A program made the position numbers and the translations under genes. From the NCBI RefSeq assembly GCF_019968905.1, contig NZ_CP079946.1, forward strand, positions 8,281,356 to 8,345,355: 64,000 nt of DNA, given 5' to 3'. The notes below the pieces were generated by a model. The model saw nothing but the letters and a program-made list of their open reading frames with translations. It searched no databases and had not been told where the DNA came from. The DNA is from Corallococcus sp. EGB. Its GTDB lineage: Bacteria; Myxococcota; Myxococcia; Myxococcales; Myxococcaceae. This document shows positions 55,511 to 64,000 of this stretch, one piece after another (the stretch's first letter is position 1; each line of letters begins with the position of its first letter).

Positions 55511-56908
55511 CTACAGGTTCCCGGTCATCTTCTCCGGGCGCACCCACTGGTCGAACTGCTCGGCGGTGACGAGCCCCAGCTCCACCGCCACCTCCTTCAG
55601 CGTCTTGCCCTGCTTGTGCGCCGTCTTGGCGATCTTCGCCGCGTTGTCGTAGCCGATGTGCGGGTTGAGCGCGGTGACGAGCATCAGGCTGCGCTGGAGG
55701 TTCTCCTGGAGGCGCGGGAGGTTCGGCTCGATGCCCACCGCGCAGTTCAGGCGGAAGCTGCGCATGCCGTCCGCGAGCAGGCGGCAGCTCTGCAGGAAGT
55801 TCTGGATGATGAGCGGCTTGAAGACGTTGAGCTCGAAGTTGCCGGACGCGCCGCCCAGGGAGATGGCCACGTCGTTGCCCATCACCTGGGCGGACAGCAT
55901 GGTGAGCGCCTCGCTCTGCGTGGGGTTCACCTTGCCCGGCATGATGGAGCTGCCCGGCTCGTTCTCCGGGATGTTGATTTCGCCAATGCCCGAGCGCGGC
56001 CCGGACGACAGCCACCGGATGTCATTGGCCACCTTGAACAGCACCGCCGCCAGGCCCTTGAGCGCGCCGTGCCCCTGCACCAGCGCGTCGTTGGCGGCCA
56101 GCGCCTCGAACTTGTTGGGGGCGGTGACGAAGGCGTGGCCGGTGAGCTTCGCGATCTCCGCCGCCACGCGCTCGGCGTAGCCCGGGGGCGCGTTGAGGCC
56201 GGTGCCCACGGCGGTGCCGCCCAGCGCCAGCTCCAGCATGTGCGGCAGCGCGGCCTCGATGTGCCCCTTCGCGCGGTCCAATTGCGCCACGTAGCCGCTG
56301 AACTCCTGGCCCAGCGTGAGCGGCGTCGCGTCCTGGAGGTGCGTGCGGCCAATCTTCACGATGGACTGGAAGGTCTGGGACTTTCGCGCCAGCACGTCGC
56401 GCAGGGCCTGAAGCTCCGGCAGCACGTGCTTCACCACGGCCTCCACGGCGGCCACGCTCATCGCGGTGGGGAAGACGTCGTTGGAGCTCTGGCCCTTGTT
56501 GACGTCGTCGTTGGGGTGGACCTTGCGGCCCTCGCCGCGCTCGCCGCCCAACAGCTCCGAGGCGCGGTTGGCCAGCACCTCGTTGCAGTTCATGTTCGTC
56601 TGGGTGCCGCTGCCCGTCTGCCACACCAGCAGGGGGAACTCCTCGTCGTGCTGGCCGGCGAGCACCTCGTCCGCGGCCTTCACGATGGCCTGGGCCTTCT
56701 CCTGGGAGAGCGAGCCGTTCTCCTGATTCACCAGCGCGGCGGCCTTCTTCACCAGCACCAGCGCGTGCACGAGCGCCAGCGGCATGCGCTCCGAGGAGAT
56801 GGCGAAGTTCTGGCGGCTGCGCTGGGTCTGCGCGCCCCAGAGCCGGTCGGCGGGGACTTCGATGGGACCAAAGGTGTCCTTCTCGATGCGAACGTTCTTC
56901 GAGCTCAC
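55511..56908 (-). CDS. fumC: fumarate hydratase class II
   Basis: The 465-residue TCA-cycle enzyme interconverts fumarate and malate. [16 protein letters not shown] is the fumarase/aspartase signature loop with the catalytic Ser; [37 protein letters not shown] and [20 protein letters not shown] fit class II (iron-free) fumarase. Start is GTG at 56908 with GGAGAGG 8 nt upstream. It is a single gene here, divergent from the MOSC gene. Confidence 0.95.
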   Translation of the reverse strand: MSSKNVRIEKDTFGPIEVPADRLWGAQTQRSRQNFAISSERMPLALVHALVLVKKAAALVNQENGSLSQEKAQAIVKAADEVLAGQHDEEFPLLVWQTGSGTQTNMNCNEVLANRASELLGGERGEGRKVHPNDDVNKGQSSNDVFPTAMSVAAVEAVVKHVLPELQALRDVLARKSQTFQSIVKIGRTHLQDATPLTLGQEFSGYVAQLDRAKGHIEAALPHMLELALGGTAVGTGLNAPPGYAERVAAEIAKLTGHAFVTAPNKFEALAANDALVQGHGALKGLAAVLFKVANDIRWLSSGPRSGIGEINIPENEPGSSIMPGKVNPTQSEALTMLSAQVMGNDVAISLGGASGNFELNVFKPLIIQNFLQSCRLLADGMRSFRLNCAVGIEPNLPRLQENLQRSLMLVTALNPHIGYDNAAKIAKTAHKQGKTLKEVAVELGLVTAEQFDQWVRPEKMTGNL

Positions 56909-57076
56909 GGTGGGGCCTCTCCAAGGCAGGAACGATGTCCCCGCGCGATTAACACCGCCGCGCCGCCACGGCAGGCCCGAGTGAAGGACGGATGCCGGGT
57001 CCCCAACGCTCGGCGAGCGGGGGAACGGCCGAAGTCCCCGCTCACCGAAGACGCCCGGGCGTTAGTGTGTCGCGTC

Positions 57077-57556
57077 GTGAGCACCCCGGGAGTCATCAAG
57101 GCCCTCTTCCTGGCCCAGGAGCGCGGCACGCCCATGCGCCGCGTCCCGGAGGCCCGCGCCGTGGAGCAGCACGGCTTCGAGGGCGACCGCCACCAGCGCA
57201 GGACCGTGGGCCACAAGCGCCAGCTCCTCCTCATGGATGAAGCCCAGCGCGAGGCGCTGGACGTGCCGGAAGGCGCGCTCAAGGAGAACGTGCTGGTGCA
57301 GGGGCTGCCCCTGGACGCGCTGCCGCCGGGGCAGCGGCTGGCGTTGGGGGACGCGGTGGTGGTGGAGCTGACCGAACCCTGCGTGCCCTGCTGGAAGCTG
57401 GACGCGCTGAGGCCCGGCCTCTTGAAGGAGAGCTGGGGCCGGAGGGGTCAGCTCGCGCGAGTGCTGAAGGCCGGCACCGTGCAGGAAGGCGACCCCGTGC
57501 GCCTGTTGGATGTGAATCCGGACGCGCCCCGCATCATCCGGCCCAAGCTGCCCTGA
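57077..57556 (+). CDS. MOSC-domain protein
   Basis: A 159-residue protein made of one MOSC domain: VEQHGFEGDRHQRR, RQLLLMDEAQREAL, LKENVLVQGLPLDALPPGQRLALGDAVVVELTEPCVPCWKL, RRGQLARVLKAGTVQEGDPV. The invariant Cys in EPCVPC is present. MOSC proteins handle molybdenum cofactor sulfur or reduce N-hydroxylated compounds (YiiM type); the stand-alone form fits the second, but without a partner this is open. Start is GTG at 57077, since the upstream frame lies antisense to fumC. Confidence 0.8.
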   Translation: MSTPGVIKALFLAQERGTPMRRVPEARAVEQHGFEGDRHQRRTVGHKRQLLLMDEAQREALDVPEGALKENVLVQGLPLDALPPGQRLALGDAVVVELTEPCVPCWKLDALRPGLLKESWGRRGQLARVLKAGTVQEGDPVRLLDVNPDAPRIIRPKLP

Positions 57557-57587
57557 GCCACCAGACAGCATCGCCCCGGGGTGGCGC

Positions 57588-57947
57588 TCAGACGCGCTTC
57601 TCCCAGCGGGGCGTGTCGTCGTCCACCGGCGTGTTCGCGACCTTGGACACCCAGTCCAGCGTCCCCTGCAGCGGAGCCCGGCCGTAGGGCTTCGCCGGGA
57701 CGAACGCCCAGAGCAGCAGGTAGAGCGCCGCGCCCATCCCCGCGGACGCGAACAGCATCAGCACGAACGCCACCCGCACCAGCGAGACCTCCACGCCCAA
57801 CTCACGGGCCAGCGCCGCGCAGACGCCCAGCAGCGCCCGCCCCTCGCCCCGGTTCATGGGCACCGTCCGCGCACGGCAGTGCGGGCAGCGCAGCGCCTCC
57901 CCGGACAGCTCCCTCGAACAAGCCCTGCAGCGTGTCGTGACGTCCAT
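57588..57947 (-). CDS. PspC-domain protein with zinc ribbon
   Basis: A 119-residue protein. Residues 1-30 contain CRACSRELSGEALRCPHC, a zinc ribbon. A PspC domain follows (RGEGRALLGVCAALARELGVEVSLVRVAFVLMLFASAGMGAALYLLLWAFVPAKP) with one membrane-spanning part. PspC regulates or senses membrane stress in phage-shock systems; no pspA or pspF is adjacent. GGAGG is 8 nt before the ATG. It is convergent with the MOSC gene and divergent from aceB. Confidence 0.84.
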   Translation of the reverse strand: MDVTTRCRACSRELSGEALRCPHCRARTVPMNRGEGRALLGVCAALARELGVEVSLVRVAFVLMLFASAGMGAALYLLLWAFVPAKPYGRAPLQGTLDWVSKVANTPVDDDTPRWEKRV

Positions 57948-58104
57948 GAGGTGACCTCCCGGTCAGGCCCCCGCTTGGCACATGGGGGTCTCATTCCTAC
58001 CTACGGAGACCCACGGCCCTGATTGCGCCACCCCCTCCGGACCGTGATTCCGGGGGTTTGTGTCTCGCTGCGTCAGTCGATTTACAGATTTAATCCCGGT
58101 GATG

Positions 58105-58135
58105 TTGACAGCCTTACAGGCAAGCAGCTTCTAAT
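58105..58135 (+). promoter_or_regulatory. candidate sigma-70-type promoter for aceBA
   Basis: TTGACA (58105-58110) and TCTAAT (58130-58135) with a 19-bp spacer, in an AT-richer stretch (58077-58150) about 86 bp before the aceB ATG. The -35 is a perfect match; the spacer is longer than ideal. The rest of the 273-bp gap shows only a bulged stem near 58030-58055. Confidence 0.4.
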
Positions 58136-58220
58136 TCACCAAGGCTTCCCATCCACAGACGGCGGGGACATCTTTCAGCCCGTTGAGCCGCTTTTACAAC
58201 GCACTTAGTCAGGAGCCACC

Positions 58221-59843
<1,623 letters not shown>

Positions 59844-59907
59844 CGCACTTCCAACCCGCTTCACCGAAGTCTTTTCAACCCTTCACCGCAGCCCGAGGAG
59901 TCCTGGC

Positions 59908-61194
<1,287 letters not shown>

Positions 61195-61223
61195 GCCGGG
61201 CGGATCATCCCGAGGGCCGCTGA

Positions 61224-61279
61224 GGCCTTCGGAAGGCCGCGGCGTCCAGGGGAAAATTCCCCGGGATTCCGCGGCCTTC
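61224..61279. other. multi-arm stem-loop with overlapping alternative pairing after aceA
   Basis: GGCCTTC (61224-61230) and GAAGGCC (61232-61238) form one palindrome. GAAGGCCGCGG (61232-61242) also pairs with CCGCGGCCTTC (61269-61279), 11 bp perfect, with an inner stem GGGGAA (61249-61254) / TTCCCC (61257-61262) and symmetric 6-nt internal loops. The middle arm is common to both, so only one stem can form. No T run follows, so it is not a standard terminator. Confidence 0.6.
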
Positions 61280-61409
61280 GCCGTTCTCGAGGCGAAAGAG
61301 GCAACTTCCCTCGGGCCCTGGCGATAATGGGGAGAACGAACTTGAAGCCCCACGGGTCCGCCTTCGGGTGAGCCTTCCGGTTGACCGGGGCCTTTTGACG
61401 GGAGCCGCC

Positions 61410-61820
61410 ATGAACCGCATCACGTCCCTCTCCGGTCCGCGGGTGCAGCCGGCCACGACGACGACCACCACCTCCGTGGCGGGCAGCCGCTTCGGCTCGC
61501 TGCTGTCGGGCGCGGCCTCGCAGCAGCCGAAGCCGGGCACGCAGCTGACGGGCGGTTCGGTGGTGTCGTCGGCGCTGGCGCAGATGGGGGCCGCGCCGCA
61601 CGGCTCGCTGCTGGGCACCTACACCGCGGGCGCCACCTCCACGCCCATCAACGTCACGGGCCAGCAGCCCCGGCAGCAGGCCGCGGCCTCGCAGACGGGC
61701 GCGGAGCCCAAGAGCGAGGAGATGCAGGCGCTGGAGGACCTGGCCACCATGTCCGCGGTGTCCATGTCCCAGTCCATCCTGCACATGGGCGGCATGAAGC
61801 TGGACCTGGAGCGCGAGTAG
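61410..61820 (+). CDS. small Ala/Ser/Thr-rich protein of unknown function
   Basis: A 136-residue protein preceded by GGGAG. It is low in complexity: ATTTTTTSVAG and QPRQQAAASQTG runs, with a helical C-terminus (EEMQALEDLATMSAVSMSQSILHMGGMKLDLERE) that could form an amphipathic or coiled-coil helix. No signal peptide or family recognised. The disordered body with a terminal helix is common for secreted or filament-associated small proteins, but that is only a resemblance. A good terminator follows, so it is probably a one-gene unit. Confidence 0.65.
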   Translation: MNRITSLSGPRVQPATTTTTTSVAGSRFGSLLSGAASQQPKPGTQLTGGSVVSSALAQMGAAPHGSLLGTYTAGATSTPINVTGQQPRQQAAASQTGAEPKSEEMQALEDLATMSAVSMSQSILHMGGMKLDLERE

Positions 61821-61863
61821 TCCCCTCGCCCCAGGCCGCGTCCACCGCACCTGCTTCCACGTG

Positions 61864-61894
61864 AGCCCTGGGGGAGACCTCAGGGCTTTTTCTT
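61864..61894 (+). terminator. rho-independent terminator
   Basis: AGCCCTG (61864-61870), a 10-nt loop, CAGGGCT (61881-61887), then TTTTT as part of 61887-61891. It ends the 61410 gene on the plus strand. Its right arm and T run overlap the last codons of the minus-strand gene at 61880. Confidence 0.75.
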
Positions 61895-62125
61895 GTCGCT
61901 GTCGTCGCTGTACTTGTCGCGGATGCCGGCGTGCCGGTGCCGCGTGTCGTTCCAGGGCTCGTCCACGTCGGTGCGCTGCCCGCCGTTCTGCCCGGTGACG
62001 TCGTTGAGCTCCTCGGGGCGGCCTTCGGCGGGCACCCGGTCGCCCTCCTCGTCCGGGTCCTTCTGCTTGCTGGGGTCCAGCGGGATGCCGGCGCTCTTCT
62101 TGAGGTAGTCATCCTTGGGGTCCAT
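61880..62125 (-). CDS. small acidic hydrophilic protein
   Basis: An 81-residue protein, rich in Asp, Lys, Glu and Arg (MDPKDDYLKKSAGIPLDPS, DPDEEGDRVP, SDDSDKKKP), with no hydrophobic core and probably disordered. GGAGGG lies 9 nt before the ATG. The lysine/aspartate-rich make-up and small size resemble stress or DNA-bound small proteins, but there is no match to assign. Confidence 0.6.
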   Translation of the reverse strand: MDPKDDYLKKSAGIPLDPSKQKDPDEEGDRVPAEGRPEELNDVTGQNGGQRTDVDEPWNDTRHRHAGIRDKYSDDSDKKKP

Positions 62126-62206
62126 GCCGTCATTCCTCCCTTGAGCCCTCAAGGTGGTGACGGCGCACCGTTCCGGGAGCGGCCGGGCGGCCGGGGGCCC
62201 CGCTCC

Positions 62207-62545
62207 TCAGTTGAGGTACTGCGGCTTCCTGGCGACTGGCGCCGGGGGCTGGGCCTTCATCATCTCCAGGCCCTGGCGGGTGAGGACGAAGCGGACGACG
62301 CCGGAGCCGCGCTCGGTCTCGATTTCGGCCTCGAAGGCGGGCCCGGCGATGCCGCCCAGGGACACGTCCCTGCGCAGGTTGTTCACCCGGCCGGAGAGCA
62401 GATCGCCCGCCACCTCGCGCGAGCCCTCGCCGCGCGTGTACAGCTCATAGGCGGCCTCGTGCAGCGTCATGGCCAGCGCCGGGGTGAGGGGCTGGGAGCT
62501 GAAGAGCACGGAGATGAGGAGCCAGTAGGGCGTCTGTTCAGCCAT
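62207..62545 (-). CDS. conserved-looking small protein of unknown function
   Basis: A 112-residue protein. Predicted helices: YWLLISVLFSSQPLTPALAMTLHEAAYELYTRGE, followed by a mixed part VVRFVLTRQGLEMMKAQ that looks like the end of a winged-helix fold. It has no signal peptide and codon use like its neighbours. It lies 22 bp before the stop-to-start region of the radical SAM gene on the same strand and may be cotranscribed with it. Function unknown. Confidence 0.6.
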   Translation of the reverse strand: MAEQTPYWLLISVLFSSQPLTPALAMTLHEAAYELYTRGEGSREVAGDLLSGRVNNLRRDVSLGGIAGPAFEAEIETERGSGVVRFVLTRQGLEMMKAQPPAPVARKPQYLN

Positions 62546-62567
62546 CGCTGGAGTGTAACGGGTGCGG

Positions 62568-63854
62568 CTAGCGGGCGCGCGGCTGTCTGCGGGCGGCGAT
62601 GGCCTCCGCGAGCACGCCCTGGGCCTTCCAGTGGCCATACAGGCGGCCCTGGGACGCGAGGAAGTCCAGCCGCTGCCGGGTGCGCGCGTCCAGACGCCCG
62701 GGGGCCGCGTCGCGGAAGGGCGTGCCGGGCAGCGGCATGAAGGTGTGGCCATGCACGCGGGCGCCCAGGTCCGACAGCCGCTGCATGAGGTCCAACGTGG
62801 CGTCCACGTCCGAGGGCTCTTCCCCGGGCAGGCCCAGGATGAAGTCCACGTTGGGCACGAAGCCGCCCTCCACCGCGAGCCGGGCGGCGCGCACCACGGT
62901 CTCCACGTCATGGCCGCGCCGGGTGGACTGGAGGATGCGTTCGGAGCCGGACTGGCCGCCGATGATGAGGTTGTCGTTGGCCACGTAGCGCTTGAGCAGC
63001 GCCAGGGCCTCGGGCGTGACGTGCTCCGGGCGCACCTCCGAGGGGAAGGTGCCGTAGAAGATGCGCCCGTCCGGGGCCGTGGCCTCCTTCACGGCGGCGA
63101 GCAGCTCCTCCACGGCGGCCAGGTTCACGGTCTCGTCGGCGGTGCCGTAGGACAGGGACGTGGGGGTGATGAAGCGCACGTCGCGCCGGCCCATGCGCAG
63201 CAGCTCGCGGGCCCAGTGGGCGATGTTGGGGACGGTGCGGTGCCGGAAGCGCGCCTTGGACATGAAGGGCGTCTGGCAGAAGCGGCACGCGTAGATGCAG
63301 CCGCGGGTGATTTCGATGGCGCCGTACTTCACGTGCTTCACGGCGAACGCGGGGAAGTCGTCCAGGCGCACGCCCTCGCCGTGGCCGTGCTGCACGAGCT
63401 TGCCGTCCTTGAGGTGCGCGGTGCCGTGCGTGGCGCGCGGGTCTTCGCCCTTGAGGACGCGAAGGAGGATGGCGCGCAGGGTGTGCTCGCCCTCGCCCAC
63501 GGCGACGAGATCGAAGCCGGCCTGGAGCGTCTGGAGCGTCTCCGCGGTGGCGTGCACGCCGCCGGCGATGCAGAGGACGTCGCGGCCCTCCAGGCGTTCG
63601 CGCACCCAGTTCAGCTCCTCCACGGAGGGGCCGAAGCTGGCGGAGTAGAAGGACCACGCGGCGACGACGGTGTCGCCCGCGTCCACGCGCTGGCGAAGGG
63701 TGTCCAGCAGGGCCTCGCGGCTGCGAGGGAAGTGCAGCGACACCTCCGCGAGCGCGGGGTCCGACTCCACGGCGCCGGCGAGCACGGTGAAGGCGTACTT
63801 GCCGGGGTACTGGAAGCTCAGGACGAGCGAGACCTTGCGAGGCGTCTGCGACAT
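62568..63854 (-). CDS. B12-binding-domain radical SAM protein (MJ_1487-like)
   Basis: A 428-residue protein. N-terminal half: a cobalamin-binding-like Rossmann region (VVAAWSFYSASFGPSVEEL, IAGGVHATAETLQTLQAGFDLVAVGEGEHTL). Then the radical SAM core with RGCIYACRFCQTPF (CxxxCxxC, about 185-195), SLSYGTADETVNLA, GQSGSERILQSTRRGHDVE and LPGEEPSDVDATLDLM. The architecture fits the B12/radical SAM family typified by MJ_1487, whose reaction is unknown; methyl transfer or a modification of tRNA or lipid is possible. Start at 63854 is chosen by the domain opening; an upstream extension has no match. The partial gene at the right edge precedes it. Confidence 0.85.
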   Translation of the reverse strand: MSQTPRKVSLVLSFQYPGKYAFTVLAGAVESDPALAEVSLHFPRSREALLDTLRQRVDAGDTVVAAWSFYSASFGPSVEELNWVRERLEGRDVLCIAGGVHATAETLQTLQAGFDLVAVGEGEHTLRAILLRVLKGEDPRATHGTAHLKDGKLVQHGHGEGVRLDDFPAFAVKHVKYGAIEITRGCIYACRFCQTPFMSKARFRHRTVPNIAHWARELLRMGRRDVRFITPTSLSYGTADETVNLAAVEELLAAVKEATAPDGRIFYGTFPSEVRPEHVTPEALALLKRYVANDNLIIGGQSGSERILQSTRRGHDVETVVRAARLAVEGGFVPNVDFILGLPGEEPSDVDATLDLMQRLSDLGARVHGHTFMPLPGTPFRDAAPGRLDARTRQRLDFLASQGRLYGHWKAQGVLAEAIAARRQPRAR

Positions 63855-63915
63855 GGCGGCCGGGGATACTGCCACAGGGCCTGTCTCCAGCGGGGCACGC
63901 CTGCCCGGTGCGCGG

Positions 63916-64000
63916 TCAGAGGAAGCGGCGCTCCCACTGGCGGGGCTCTTCTTCGGTGAAGAAGCCCCATTCGCCCGTGTGCGCACAGCACGCCCCGCTT
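63916..64000 (-). CDS. C-terminal end of an unidentified protein (partial)
   Basis: The right edge cuts a minus-strand frame that ends with TGA at 63916-63918. The visible 27 residues are SGACCAHTGEWGFF followed by TEEEPRQWERRFL. Third codon positions are G or C almost throughout, as in real genes here. The Cys pair and acidic, aromatic end are not enough for an assignment. Confidence 0.5.
   Translation of the reverse strand, partial: SGACCAHTGEWGFFTEEEPRQWERRFL

Overview
The window is high-GC DNA with dense gene packing, many lipoproteins, eukaryote-like Ser/Thr kinases, FHA and TPR proteins, and Asp/Gly/Thr-rich linkers. This combination points to a myxobacterium (Myxococcota, Corallococcus/Myxococcus-like); that assignment is inferred from gene content, not from a marker gene. 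I saw no rRNA, tRNA, CRISPR array, insertion sequence or phage module, so it looks like chromosomal backbone with family-specific accessory genes.

Layout. 1-7.1 kb: a partial gene, a lytic transglycosylase, nagB (glucosamine-6-P deaminase), phosphofructokinase, a fatty-acyl-CoA ligase, an FHA protein and a membrane metallophosphoesterase. 7.2-11.5 kb: two convergent lipoprotein genes, one with an HG...CYSG pattern and DAGT repeats, the other a TPR-CHAT (caspase-like) protein. 11.6-16.2 kb: a complete methionine-salvage operon read leftward, mtnB-mtnD-mtnC-mtnP-mtnA, ending in an extra FucA-type class II aldolase that overlaps mtnA. 16.3-24 kb: an alpha/beta hydrolase, a DUF1800-DUF1501 pair, a Ser/Thr kinase, a VanX-type dipeptidase overlapping queC, and a lipoprotein. 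24.0-33.5 kb: one giant TPR gene (3179 aa). 33.7-38.5 kb: a kinase fused to a degenerate class III cyclase domain, a lipoprotein subclass B1 metallo-beta-lactamase, and two small envelope proteins. 38.5-44.2 kb: a 1898-aa polytopic membrane protein with a zinc ribbon. 44.4-54.5 kb: GNAT, endonuclease III, cardiolipin synthase, an acyl-CoA oxidase with a TerB-like N-terminus, a SnoaL-like lipoprotein, a UlaG/NAPE-PLD-like hydrolase, DUF3293 and a 5'-nucleotidase. 54.6-64 kb: clpP, fumC, a MOSC protein, PspC, the glyoxylate operon aceB-aceA, small unknown genes and a B12/radical SAM protein.

The metabolic genes fit a heterotroph that recycles amino sugars, fatty acids and methylthioadenosine. 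Acyl-CoA ligase and acyl-CoA oxidase would feed acetyl-CoA to aceBA and fumC; the mtn operon recycles MTA; the lytic transglycosylase, VanX-like and NlpC/CHAP-like proteins act on cell wall.

The most unusual non-coding signal is a composite repeat. Near-perfect 25-bp palindromes recur every 67-70 bp, three copies at 1148-1310 and four at 17412-17640. In both places the array is followed by a 5-bp spacer and then a related ~60-bp module (48 of 59 aligned positions identical, one 4-bp gap). The two elements lie in opposite orientations 16 kb apart, and each sits about 90 bp beyond the stop codon of the gene that reads into it. Other points worth attention are the B1 beta-lactamase, the aldolase in the mtn operon, the clan CD-like lipoprotein pair, and a multi-arm stem-loop after aceA.
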